This document shows, piece after piece, positions 35,366-44,668 of a DNA stretch of 64,000 nucleotides. The first letter of the stretch is position 1. Every line of letters starts with the position of its first letter. The position numbers and the translations under genes were made by a program. Location: NCBI GenBank assembly GCA_963830545.1, contig CAWHMK010000001.1, positions 1,922,001 to 1,986,000 of the forward strand, given 5' to 3'. The notes below the pieces were generated by a model, which searched no databases, had not been told where the DNA came from, and worked only from the letters and a program-made list of their open reading frames with translations. The stretch comes from DATGJX01 sp963830545 (GTDB lineage Bacteria; Vulcanimicrobiota; Vulcanimicrobiia; Vulcanimicrobiales; Vulcanimicrobiaceae).

Positions 35366-38218
35366 CTATGGCAGTTCTTTGGTTAGGAAGAACTGGATTT
35401 GCGTTGGAGTTACCGAGTAGTTCTGATATGCATAGGAATTGACTTGGAGCGCCGGCCCCGGATTCGTGGTAGTCGGATAATAAGGAGCACATCCGGGCGC
35501 GAGTGCCGGCGTGTTGACCTGCTGCGTCACCCAGCACGGTGCCACGTCATGCTCCTGATCGAATAGGTTCGTAATCTGCACGCCCAGCGTCAGATCTTTC
35601 TTGGCGCCGAGATGCACGAGACCCGTGACGTTACCCCACCAATAGCCGTTAGACATGAGCTCGGGCAACAGGTGTACGGGCTGCGCGAGGAAGCTTGTGT
35701 TCTCGGCGCAGGTAAAGTACGGCGTCCCCACGCCGGAAAGGCTTTGCCAGAAGGATGAAGCCGCACACTCACCCGTCTGATAGAATGAGGGGCCTTCATA
35801 GTAGACCGAGGGAATGATGTGAATGTCATTCTTGTGAATGTCCGCGGTCAACGATGCGCTGAAAAGCGGATCTTGAGAAGAGCGTACGGGCGGGAAGAAC
35901 GCCAGGGAGGCGAAGCTGCTTTGACCGTACGATCCCACCAGCGAATTGGTGGAGTTTTCCCAGAAGTTGTCATAGGTCGCGGCCAGATAGTACGAGATTC
36001 CGACCGGACGCGGATCCACGTGATTTAATCCGAGTTCCGCGCCGAGGGACTGCCGGAAACCGTTGTTCGCGGCCCGCGCGGGCCCATAACTCACCCGTCC
36101 ATTGGCATTGATCGACACGACGGGGCGGAAGATCTGGTAGATATTCGACGCCTTATTGAAATAGGGTCCGATACGCAACGACGTTTCAGCGTCGAATTGG
36201 TGTTCCCACTCGAGATCGTAACTGTGAAGAATCGTCGGATTCGCGCTGAAGGTGCCGCCCGGATTATAAAGCGCGCTGCCCTGCCGGTACACGTACGACG
36301 TCCCGACGAACGAGGTCGAGTCCGTGTACGATCCGCGGATGACGTCATTCTGCCCGGCTTGGTACGATAGCGAGAACGTCGGATTGAAGATGCCTTCGCC
36401 GAGCGGCCCGCCGGGATAATCGTAGGTCATACGCTGATATAACAGGCCGGGGTGGACCAACCACTTGCCGATGTGATGCTGTACGTCGACGTATCCCGCA
36501 ATCACATGCGAGGGGTAGTTGGATATCGAGTTGATTCCCGGCCACGAGCCGTCGGGATTGAAATAGAAGACTGAAATACGAATTGTCCAGGTTGTTGTCG
36601 TATTCTTGGCTGACTCCCGCCTTTAGCGTCGTGTTCTCGCTCAAGGTATTGGTGTAGTCGAGTGAGCCCAGCCACATGTTGGAACGGCGATCACCGATAT
36701 ACCCCGTACTGAACCAGTTCTGCTGCTGTTGGCATTCGGCGCCGCTGCCGTCAGGATTTGCCGTGTAGATCGGAGAGCCCGGCGCGTACGGTGCGGGATG
36801 GTTTGCAGTGCAGCTGGGGGAGGTTTGGAAATCGGGGCTGTTGTCCAGTGCAGGGATGTTCGCATCGACGATGGGTTGATCGAAGATGTATTGGTTAAAG
36901 TTCTCGGAAAACCGAAGCGCAAAGAACGAGTGATCGTTCAAGATGTGGTTCCACTGGAGTTTCCCGATGCCGGAGTAGTGATGCCAGAAGTTCCCGCCGC
37001 CTGATTGAGTATTGGCGGTGCCGAAATACAATCCGATGGGGCACGGCTGGCCGTTCGGAGCCGTTCCACCGCTTGCGCCGGACGCGGTATTCGAGTTGAC
37101 GACGTAGCCCGGGCACGGAACTGCCGTAACCGGGAGCGGTTCGCCGGGGTTACGCTGCAATCCGTCGCTGAAAATGAAATCGCCGATTCCGTTTTGGATG
37201 AGAAATTGAAAATCGTCGACGTTGTTCGGCCGGTAATGAAAGTTCCCGATGATATCGGTCGTTTTTACCGGCCCCGGCGGATTGCCGCCTTCCGTATTTA
37301 TTACCGAGTTGTAATCGAGACCGGAGGCATACTCGTTCAGCGCGTCGGTTTTATCGAGCGCCATGTACCACGAGTAGCGACGGTTTGGTGTGGCGCCACC
37401 GTACTCTGCAGTAAGATCCGTGAGACGCGATCCGTCAGCGGCAACCCCGTACGAGACAATGCCGAAGCCCGGATACGTTCCGGTCTTGACGACGGTGTTT
37501 ATAATTCCCAAGCCGCTCGCCGCCTCAGCAGCATCAAGACCGCCCGTGTACACCTCAACGTTCTTGATGCCGACGTTGGAGAGGTTGGTCGTGAAGAATC
37601 CGGTCATGCGGTCGCGGATCGGAATCCCGTCGAACTCGTACTGCTCGTCGGTAACCGCGCCGCCGTGAATACGCGGCTGACCTTGATAACCGGTCGCCGT
37701 AATGCCGGGCACGCCTTGGATATATTGGTAAAGGGTCTTATGAAGATCATTGCCGCCGGACAGCGCGTAGAGCTGATCTCCGGTAACGGTGTACTCGTCC
37801 GAAGTTACGTTTGGTTTTACCAAACTGCTCCCGCTGCGAGCTGAACGTTCGCGATAGTCTTTATCGTTTTCTCCAGCCTGGCGTTCACCGTGACGTTGAT
37901 CTCCTGCTGCACGGTGACACCCGCGGTGGCCTGCGCAGCGTACCCCTCCGCTTGGACCGAGACCGTGTACGTGTCGGGTATCAGCGATTGGAGAACGTAG
38001 AAGCCCTTCGCATTGGTTTTGGCCGTTCGCACGCCGCTGACCGATGCCGCGGTGACCGCGGCGTTCGCGACCGGCGCGCCGGTTTGCGCGTCGGAAACCA
38101 CGCCGCTGACGCTGCCGGTCGTCGCTTCCTGCGCAAGGGCGATGGGCGACGTCGCAAAGCCGAGCGCCGCGACGGCGCAGGTAAACGTACCCAACCACTT
38201 GGGCAACCGCTTATGCAT
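35366..38218 (-). CDS. TonB-dependent outer-membrane receptor 2 with CarboxypepD_reg domain (two frameshifts)
   Basis: A paralogue of receptor 1; about 950 residues once repaired, against 965. The N-terminus has a signal peptide (FTCAVAALGFATSPIALA) and CarboxypepD_reg domain (TGSVSGVVSDAQTGAPVANA). Next comes a plug (LHKTLYQYIQGVPGITATG, EFDGIPIRDRMTGFFTTNL), then a barrel ending TPTQIQFFLTKELP. The frame breaks twice: near 37830 one base is missing (restoring AAGSSLVKPNVTS), and near 36572 one extra base occurs (removal gives SYFVFYFNPDGSWPG). As given, it splits into three open frames. Both repairs give sequence aligning with receptor 1, so the protein is probably intact in the organism. 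Confidence 0.85.
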
Positions 38219-38330
38219 TATTTTTCACTCCATACCGGGACCGAGGCGTTGCTCCAAAAACATCCCGCCTCGGGAGCCTCAGACAAAAGAAAAGCGAACC
38301 GGCGCGGTCCCGCGCGCGTTCGCTGAGTGG
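38219..38330 (-). promoter_or_regulatory. Structured 5' leader of TonB receptor 2 (candidate cis-regulatory RNA)
   Basis: On the minus strand: hairpin 38293-38324 (outer AGCGAAC/GTTCGCT, inner GCGCGG/CCGCGC), U tract TTTTCTTTTG, then hairpin 38241-38273 with a perfect 7-bp stem CCGAGGC/GCCTCGG and loop GGGATGTTTTTGGAGCAAC, then TATGGAG and the start codon. Compared with the receptor 1 leader, the loop is nearly identical while the stem bases differ but still pair. GCAGGATT also occurs upstream of both copies. Confidence 0.65.
38225..38263 (-). CDS. Possible leader peptide (12 aa) upstream of TonB receptor 2
   Basis: The ORF MFLEQRLGPGME starts at the ATG in the conserved GGGATG loop of the second hairpin and stops six bases before the receptor ATG. 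Its position matches the 14-residue ORF upstream of receptor 1. The ribosome site is weak and the peptides share little sequence beyond the first residues. Confidence 0.28.
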   Translation of the reverse strand: MFLEQRLGPGME

Positions 38331-38374
38331 AATATGCGGCTAATTCGTTCTTAATCCTGCGGACTTCTCGCAGG

Positions 38375-39370
38375 CTAGACCATCGTTTTCGCCAGTCCGC
38401 GAGGCGCATCGCTTTCCACGTATCGTGCTCTGCCGACATACAACGCGAGCACCTGCGCGGCGACCAGCCAAGCCAGTGTGTTGAACGCTTCGCCCACGAC
38501 CGGACCCAAGAGCGGTATGTCGCCGATTCGACCGCCTATGACGTAGCGCAAACTTTCTGCCTGCAGCGCTTCGACCAGCGGCCGGTTCACGACGTTTCTT
38601 GCAACGTCGTCGACGATTCCGATGATCGCGCAGGACGGATCGAGCATCGCAGCGCTTCCGTGACGGAATTCACCCGCGGAAAAACCCTCCGCATGAATGT
38701 AACTGGCTTCCTTGAGTTTGAGGGCGCACTCGTTGGCGACTGGTACGCCGTAGCCGGCTGCCACAATCACGACACTGCGCCGGCGCGCGATGCGTTGCGC
38801 CGCGTCCTGCACGGATTCGACTTCGCTTCCTTCGAGCCAGCCGCGCACGTCTTCGGCCGTTTCGATGAGCGTGGCGGCACTGCGCGAATGAGAACCGGAC
38901 ATCAGGCCCGCCGCCCACAACAGAATTGCGGCGGTCGCCGTGACGCTCTTGCTCGCCGGAACCGCAATTTCGGGCCCCGCTCCGAGATCTATCATTAAAT
39001 TGGCGCGCTCGCCGAGAATCGAATCCGCGGTGTTCGTAAGCGCGATCAGTTCTTTCGGCGCGAGGATGTCGAGCGCTTCGAGCAGATCCGTCGAGCGGCC
39101 GCTCTGCGAACAGGCTATGACGATTGCATTGCGGTACGCGGCGTTGTCCAGCGGCGCTTCGGTTGCCGCCAAAGCGTGCGCGCGAATGCCTCGGCGCCGC
39201 AACGCGAGCGCACCGAGCTGCGCCATGAAGAGCGAGCTTCCGCTGCCGAGCAGTACGACGTCGCGATCTTTGATCGCTCGCGCTAGGGTTTCCGCTTTAT
39301 TGGAGTGCGCGATCGACCGCCAAACGTCGGGCTGTTCCCGGATCTCCCGCTCGAAGTGTGCTCCCAGCAT
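38375..39370 (-). CDS. SIS-domain sugar-phosphate isomerase/deaminase (GlmS-isomerase-like)
   Basis: A 331-residue protein with two SIS domains like the isomerase half of glucosamine-6-phosphate synthase or AgaS/FrlB: VVLLGSGSSLFMAQLGALAL, IVIACSQSGRSTDLLEALD and IALTNTADSILGERANLMID in the first, and LKLKEASYIHAEGFSAGEFR in the second (the KE and AEG signatures). There is no glutaminase domain, so it probably interconverts or deaminates amino-sugar phosphates. I chose the ATG at 39370, which overlaps the dacB TAA as TAATG. It is the last gene of lysA-dacB-SIS, and receptor 2 follows. Confidence 0.85.
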   Translation of the reverse strand: MLGAHFEREIREQPDVWRSIAHSNKAETLARAIKDRDVVLLGSGSSLFMAQLGALALRRRGIRAHALAATEAPLDNAAYRNAIVIACSQSGRSTDLLEALDILAPKELIALTNTADSILGERANLMIDLGAGPEIAVPASKSVTATAAILLWAAGLMSGSHSRSAATLIETAEDVRGWLEGSEVESVQDAAQRIARRRSVVIVAAGYGVPVANECALKLKEASYIHAEGFSAGEFRHGSAAMLDPSCAIIGIVDDVARNVVNRPLVEALQAESLRYVIGGRIGDIPLLGPVVGEAFNTLAWLVAAQVLALYVGRARYVESDAPRGLAKTMV

Positions 39371-40842
39371 TACTGGACGGCAAGTTCCGAGAGCAACTCG
39401 CCCCGCACCTTTGCCAGTGCCGCCGCGCCGGTAGGCTGCTGCTCCCCCATCCATTGGTTCACGAGCAGTGAAAACGTCACCGCGCCGTGCGTTCGCGTGC
39501 GAACGAAGCCGGAGATCGTGCGAACGTGGCTTATGCTGCCGGTCTTCGCAAAGACCGCGCGCTCGGCTGGTGTGCCGATAAACGAGTGCTCGAGCGTACC
39601 GCGAACGCCCGCCACGGGAAGCGCGTCCAGAACGACGTCCCGATTCGGACTGTTCCAGTCGGCCTGCAGAATCGCGACGAGATCGGCCGGCGAGATGCGA
39701 TCGTATTGCGAGAGTCCCGAGCCGTCCGCAATGGTCACGGTATTCGGATCGATGCCGATCGAACGCAAGTAGTTTTGTTCGAGGACGATACCGTGGTCGT
39801 CCGTGCCCGGCTCCCCTCCCTGCACCACGCCGAGTTCTTTCAGAAAGAGTTCACCCATCAAGTTGTCGCTGGGATACCAGAATTCCGAGAGCAGTTTCGC
39901 AAGCGTATCGGAGTCGTGCGACCACAGGACCGCTGCATTCGCGGGCATCTTTCCGTCGCGAACGCCGCCGTCGACGGTAATGCCATGAGCCTGCAGCGCG
40001 CGCAAGAATACGTCACCTGCGTAACTCTCCGGATCCGGAACCGATGGATTGACGTCGCCCGACTCCTTCGCGCCGAGCGGATAGTTGCCGGTGATCTCGA
40101 TCGTTTGCGGCTTGTCCCAAACTCGCGCGACGTCGGACGTGTCTTTCGAACCGAGCGGCCCGGTGACCAGTTCGTTGTCGATGGTGTACGTGCTCGACTG
40201 CGGCCACACGCGAAGAACGGCGGGCGAACCAGCGGCCGGCCCCGGCGAGAACGTCATGTGAACGACGCCTTCTTCGAGCTCCAGCGCGGTCACGACGGGC
40301 GCGTAATAATATGGAAGATCGTCCCACGACCAGCCGAAGCCGTACCGCTGCGCGTCGTAACGCGAGGCGTCCGTCACGAGCGCGCCGTTCACTCGCTTGA
40401 CGCCCTTGGCAGCGAGTGCGGCGGCCGCAGCGTCGAGGTCTTGCGCGGTGAGGCGAGCGTCTCCACCTCCGTGCAGATAAAGGTTGCCGCTTATGACGCC
40501 ACCCTGCGGCGGAGCATCGCTCCCGACGGTCGTCACGAACGCGAAGGTCGTTCCGAGCCGTTGAAGCGCGGCGGAGCCCACCAGTAGTTTGAAGTTCGAT
40601 GCGGGCATGAAGTCCTGATCGGCGTTCTGTGAATACAGAATGGCGCCGCGCGCCGTGTCGCGTACGAGAAAACCGACTTGCGCGCCGCGCAAAGTGGGGG
40701 CTCCCAATAGCCGTTCGATCGTTCCGCGCAGCGAGATGATCTCGCTGCCCGTCCACGGCGTGCCCCCGGGGGCGGGTTTTTGCAGCGGAGCCGCACCGAG
40801 CAACGCGCACGCGCAGAGAAGCGAAATCAGGCGCTTAAGCAT
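39370..40842 (-). CDS. dacB: D-alanyl-D-alanine carboxypeptidase/endopeptidase (PBP4 family)
   Basis: A 490-residue periplasmic S13-family penicillin-binding protein. A signal peptide (KRLISLLCACALLGAA) precedes the domains. Catalytic motifs are PASNFK (SxxK, about residue 80), YPSDNLMGELF (SxN) and FAKTGSISHVR (KTG). An insert domain between SxxK and SxN (about 100-290) is typical of PBP4. It trims or cleaves peptidoglycan cross-links. It overlaps lysA by eight bases and the SIS gene by one. Confidence 0.93.
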   Translation of the reverse strand: MLKRLISLLCACALLGAAPLQKPAPGGTPWTGSEIISLRGTIERLLGAPTLRGAQVGFLVRDTARGAILYSQNADQDFMPASNFKLLVGSAALQRLGTTFAFVTTVGSDAPPQGGVISGNLYLHGGGDARLTAQDLDAAAAALAAKGVKRVNGALVTDASRYDAQRYGFGWSWDDLPYYYAPVVTALELEEGVVHMTFSPGPAAGSPAVLRVWPQSSTYTIDNELVTGPLGSKDTSDVARVWDKPQTIEITGNYPLGAKESGDVNPSVPDPESYAGDVFLRALQAHGITVDGGVRDGKMPANAAVLWSHDSDTLAKLLSEFWYPSDNLMGELFLKELGVVQGGEPGTDDHGIVLEQNYLRSIGIDPNTVTIADGSGLSQYDRISPADLVAILQADWNSPNRDVVLDALPVAGVRGTLEHSFIGTPAERAVFAKTGSISHVRTISGFVRTRTHGAVTFSLLVNQWMGEQQPTGAAALAKVRGELLSELAVQ

Positions 40843-42121
40843 CGCAGTCGCTCCGTAGAACGTCTTCGATCGATTCGCGGCGCGCGATCAGGCGGTGCGT
40901 TCCGGCGCGAACGGCGACGACCGCCGGACGGGTGAAACGATTATAGTTGCTTGCCATGCTATATGTGTATGCTCCAGTAGTGCACATCGCCACGAGCTCG
41001 CCGGCACGAAGGTCGGCCGGAAGCTGCGCGATGCCGAGTTGATCGTTTTCGCAGGTGCGCCCGCAGAGTACGCTGGCGCTCGTCTGAGAATTCTCGCGCG
41101 ATGCTGCGACGGCGTGGTGATACGCGCCGTATAGTGCGGGCCGCGGATTTTCGTACACGCCGCCGTCGATGATGACGTACGGCTGAGCGAATTCCGACTT
41201 CGCAGCCATCACGGAATAGACTGACGTTCCCGCATGCGCGACGATCGCGCGACCCGGCTCGATGCCGATACGCGGCACCGGGATGCGCCGGCGCTTCGCT
41301 TGTGTTTGAACCGTTTGAGCGATGGCCCCGATCGTCGAAGGCAAATCCAGCGGGGAAGGCTCATCCGGATGCATCTGAACGCCGAATCCGCCGCCCACGA
41401 TGATTTGCGGGCATGGCAGATGCTTCTGTACGCACTCCGCCGCGCGCTCCATCAACGCTTCCGCGTTCGCCGTGAAGGCAGTCTGATCGTAGATTTGTGA
41501 ACCGATATGCGCGTGCAGGCCGGCGAATCGCAGCTGCGGATTCTCGGCGAGCAGACGCAGGGCATCGGGAAAAGCGTCGGGATCGAAGCCGAACTTGGTT
41601 TTGTCGCCGCTCGTGCGCACGAACTCGTGCGTGTGCGCTTCGATTCCGGTGTTCACGCGAAGAAGAACGTGAATCGGGCGCTCCGCGTTTCCTCGCCGGA
41701 CGAGCCGGCGGAGTTCGTCCGCGTTATCCGCGATCACGCGCGCCACGCGACCCTCGGCAACGGTGTCGAGCTCCTCGTCCGTTTTCCCGCATCCGTGCAG
41801 GCTGATGCGCTCGGCGGGAAATGCCGCGCGTTCCGCTGCGGCAAGTTCGCCGAGAGAGCATACGTCCAAATGAAGAGCAGTGTGCTTGATATGCCGCGCG
41901 AGTGCGACGAGCAGCAGCGCCTTGCCCGCGTATGCCGCTTCGATCCCGAGCGGCGAGCACGCGCCGGTAAATGCCGCGATTGCGGCATCGAGGACGTCGT
42001 AATCGAGCACCATCAGCGGCGTGCCGTACAGCTGCGCGAGTTCGCCGGCGCGCGCACCGCCGATGCAAAGCTCGCCGTTTTCCCGTGTGTGTCCCGGCGC
42101 AAGCTTGCCCTGCCACTGCAT
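40835..42121 (-). CDS. lysA: Diaminopimelate decarboxylase
   Basis: A 428-residue PLP-dependent fold-III decarboxylase that makes L-lysine from meso-diaminopimelate. AYAGKALLLVAL contains the PLP lysine, LHLDVCSLGELAAAERA and LHGCGKTDEELDTV follow the LysA pattern, GLHAHIGSQIYDQ and VGGGFGV bind PLP phosphate, and the C-terminal barrel has SVLCGRTCENDQL (the C-E-x-D active-site region) and TGAYTYSMASNYNRF. It heads the operon with dacB and SIS and is divergent from the amidase gene. Confidence 0.95.
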   Translation of the reverse strand: MQWQGKLAPGHTRENGELCIGGARAGELAQLYGTPLMVLDYDVLDAAIAAFTGACSPLGIEAAYAGKALLLVALARHIKHTALHLDVCSLGELAAAERAAFPAERISLHGCGKTDEELDTVAEGRVARVIADNADELRRLVRRGNAERPIHVLLRVNTGIEAHTHEFVRTSGDKTKFGFDPDAFPDALRLLAENPQLRFAGLHAHIGSQIYDQTAFTANAEALMERAAECVQKHLPCPQIIVGGGFGVQMHPDEPSPLDLPSTIGAIAQTVQTQAKRRRIPVPRIGIEPGRAIVAHAGTSVYSVMAAKSEFAQPYVIIDGGVYENPRPALYGAYHHAVAASRENSQTSASVLCGRTCENDQLGIAQLPADLRAGELVAMCTTGAYTYSMASNYNRFTRPAVVAVRAGTHRLIARRESIEDVLRSDCDA

Positions 42122-42179
42122 GGTTTTCGAGGTTGCCGCTACGGGAGCCGGATGCCTGCCGTCAAAAGAATGCGATGTG

Positions 42180-42782
42180 ATGAAAGAACGCGCAATCGAA
42201 AACCGGATCGAAACCTATCCGCATTGGAAGCTGCACGAGTGGACGCCCGATTTGCCGCAGGGACGAATCGAGCACATCTATACGCACTGGTCGGCTCACG
42301 ATTATCAATCCGTCTTTCCCGCGTATCACTTCTGCGTCGCAACGGATGATGCCGGCGACATCGTGGTCGTGAACACGCACGACGTGCGTGAGAACATGCG
42401 CGACGTGTACGAGGCGCCCGAAGAGCCGTATGCGGCTCACACTCGCAAGCGCAACTCACACGCGCTGGGAATTTCGATCATGGCGATGGAAGGCTCTGCG
42501 CCTCACGATTTCGGCCCGTTTCCGCTGACCGAGCCCCTCATCGGCGGTCTGTGCCTCGTGGGGGCGAAGCTCGCGAAATGCTACGGCGTTCGGATCGATG
42601 CAGACCACATCATGTCGCACGCCGAGGCCGCGTTGCACGACGGATATTTCGGAACCGCACCGGAAGAACGTTGGGACATCGCGCGGCTGCGCGCCGAAGA
42701 TCGGCCGCTCGTTCCTGCGGACGGTGTGGACGCCGGTGAAGAACTGCGCGAGCGCATGCGACGTTTTGCGAGCAAACTCTAA
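42180..42782 (+). CDS. N-acetylmuramoyl-L-alanine amidase / PGRP-like (Amidase_2)
   Basis: A 200-residue Amidase_2/PGRP-type zinc amidase. The first zinc histidine lies in EHIYTHWSAHDY near residue 29. The C-terminal pair appears in GVRIDADHIMSHAEAALHDG, where HIMSHAE has the usual SH-x-E layout. HALGISIMAMEG is the conserved central strand. No signal peptide is visible, so it may act on recycled muropeptides in the cytoplasm or be released by another route. I chose the ATG at 42180. It overlaps the convergent manA gene by four bases. Confidence 0.8.
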   Translation: MKERAIENRIETYPHWKLHEWTPDLPQGRIEHIYTHWSAHDYQSVFPAYHFCVATDDAGDIVVVNTHDVRENMRDVYEAPEEPYAAHTRKRNSHALGISIMAMEGSAPHDFGPFPLTEPLIGGLCLVGAKLAKCYGVRIDADHIMSHAEAALHDGYFGTAPEERWDIARLRAEDRPLVPADGVDAGEELRERMRRFASKL

Positions 42783-43867
42783 GCGATTACCGAGCGCGCC
42801 GGCGGCGCGAATTGGGCGAGGAAGCGTTCGACGAGCGGGAGCGGGACGCCGGCATCGGCAAAACGCTTCTGCAGCGCTTCCGGCGTAGGCGACGGCAAGA
42901 CGCAAATGAACTGCGCGGAGCCGTCCGCGCTGCGGATGCCGGCTTGCGCGGCGCCCGCGGGGATGAGCGCCGTTTCGTATGGTTTGAGAACGGCTGAACC
43001 GTCGGCGCACTGCAGTTCGAGTCCTTCGTCGAGCGCGGTGACGATGAGCGGGCGGTTCCGCGTGCTCATCTCTGCCGCTGTTTCCGTCGCAGTAACGCGC
43101 TCCACCAAAAAATGCGCGTCGGCGATGAGCGCGATACGCGAGAAACCTTCGGCGGCGTAGGACAATTCCTCGAGTGAACGTTCGGTACCGGATGCGCGGT
43201 AATCCAGAACGTCCGCCGCTTTTTCGATGTGCAGCTGGCGCGGCTTTCCGTCGGTTCCTACGCGGTTCCAATCGTACATGCGATACGTCAAATCACTCGC
43301 CTGCTGCGTTTCGTACAGGGTAATGCCCGGACCGATCGCATGTACTCTGCCCGCGGGAATGTAAAAGGCGTCGCCCGCTTTCACGTTAACGCGCTGCAGG
43401 ATGTCTCCCAATGTTCCATCGGCAACGCGCCGCTGGTATTCTTCGCGGTTCGTGTCGCGAAGCCAGCCCATGACGAGCTGCGCGCCGGGCTGCGCTTCGA
43501 GCACGTACCAGCATTCCGTTTTGCCGTTGGGCTGATGCTCTACGCGCTGCGCGTACGCGTCGCCGGGATGCACTTGCACGGAGAGCCAGTCGCGCGCGGT
43601 AATGATTTTCGTGAGGACCGGGAACATACGCGCCGGGTCGAGTTCTCCGAGAAAATCCGCGCCCAGGCGCGAGCGAAGCTCCGCGACGCTCTCACCGGCG
43701 AGCGGACCGTTCAGCACGATGTTTGCGTCCCAGCATTCCCACGATTCGCCCCAGGTTTTCGAAGGGTCGCCGTACTTGCCGAATCGTTCGAGCAGCTCGC
43801 TGCCGCCCCAAATCGCCGCGGCGAGCTTGGGCTGCAGCACATACGGATAGTGCATCACATCGGACAT
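42779..43867 (-). CDS. manA: Mannose-6-phosphate isomerase, class I
   Basis: A 362-residue type I phosphomannose isomerase-like cupin that interconverts mannose-6-phosphate and fructose-6-phosphate. YVLQPKLAAAIWGGSELLER is the family N-terminus; LSVQVHPGDAYAQ and PNGKTECWYVLEA carry the zinc ligands (the histidine of VHP and glutamate of KTE), and AFYIPAGRVHAIGPGITLYE supplies another histidine and the substrate arginine region. Cytoplasmic. Confidence 0.9.
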   Translation of the reverse strand: MSDVMHYPYVLQPKLAAAIWGGSELLERFGKYGDPSKTWGESWECWDANIVLNGPLAGESVAELRSRLGADFLGELDPARMFPVLTKIITARDWLSVQVHPGDAYAQRVEHQPNGKTECWYVLEAQPGAQLVMGWLRDTNREEYQRRVADGTLGDILQRVNVKAGDAFYIPAGRVHAIGPGITLYETQQASDLTYRMYDWNRVGTDGKPRQLHIEKAADVLDYRASGTERSLEELSYAAEGFSRIALIADAHFLVERVTATETAAEMSTRNRPLIVTALDEGLELQCADGSAVLKPYETALIPAGAAQAGIRSADGSAQFICVLPSPTPEALQKRFADAGVPLPLVERFLAQFAPPARSVIA

Positions 43868-43888
43868 TTTGTACGAGCCGCGCGCGGA

Positions 43889-44578
43889 TTACTGCAGGTT
43901 CGCGTGCTCTCCGCGCTCGACGATTGCCTTGAAGCGCCGTAAGTCTTCGGCGATTGCGCGATGAGGGTCGTCACCGAGAATGCGAGCCATCGATGCGCCG
44001 ACATACCGCGCGGGCGGCGCGTATTCCAGCACGACACGGACTTCCGTTAGTCCGTCGCGCTCGTCGAAGTGCACCGACCCTGCGTGATGAATTGCCGATC
44101 CCGGCAGAGATTTCCAGCCGATGAGCTGACCCGGGACGTCGTTGATGATTTCCGCTTCCCACGTGACGCGGCTGCCGATGGGCGCGCGAACCCGCCAGCG
44201 CGAACGGCGATCGGTGAGCGTCGTTACTTCCTCGACGTGCTCCATGAACTGCGCGAGCGTGTCGAGCCGGCGCCAAAAGTCGTACAGCTCCCGTGCGGGC
44301 CGCGTAACGGCGATCGATTCTTCGACGCGCACGCCCGTGCCGTAGGGTACGCTCGCAGCGGGATTATAATAGGAGCCTTTGCGCTCGCTGCTGTCAATGC
44401 CCAGCGCGGCGTACGCCGGACAGAAGCCGGTTACGCCGCGGTAGAACAACGCGGCCGAAGCGGCTCCCGCAAGCGCTCCGAGCAAGCCGCGCTTGCGCAG
44501 ACCCGCGTAGAGCAGCAAGCCGCCCGCTCCCACGGATATCCAGCGCTCGATCGCGCCGACGTTTCTCGCGTCGTGCAT
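43889..44578 (-). CDS. DUF2892 membrane segment fused to SRPBCC domain
   Basis: About 229 residues. The N-terminus (GAIERWISVGAGGLLLYAGL, then LLGALAGAASAALFYRGVTG) is a YgaP-type DUF2892 membrane hairpin. It is followed by a START/SRPBCC lipid-binding fold (RVEESIAVTRPARELYDFWR, FMEHVEEVTTLTDRRSRWRV, IGWKSLPGSAIHHAGSVHF). I chose the ATG at 44578 with its GGGAGAA ribosome site, six codons inside the longer open frame. It may bind hydrophobic small molecules at the membrane. Divergent from folK. Confidence 0.82.
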   Translation of the reverse strand: MHDARNVGAIERWISVGAGGLLLYAGLRKRGLLGALAGAASAALFYRGVTGFCPAYAALGIDSSERKGSYYNPAASVPYGTGVRVEESIAVTRPARELYDFWRRLDTLAQFMEHVEEVTTLTDRRSRWRVRAPIGSRVTWEAEIINDVPGQLIGWKSLPGSAIHHAGSVHFDERDGLTEVRVVLEYAPPARYVGASMARILGDDPHRAIAEDLRRFKAIVERGEHANLQ

Positions 44579-44668
44579 GACAATTCTCCCTGGTTGCATT
44601 ATTGCACGAAACGGCGGGCTCTACGCGGCCCGGGGGCCGGTAAGTCATCGCGCCGAAGAGACCGGCCC

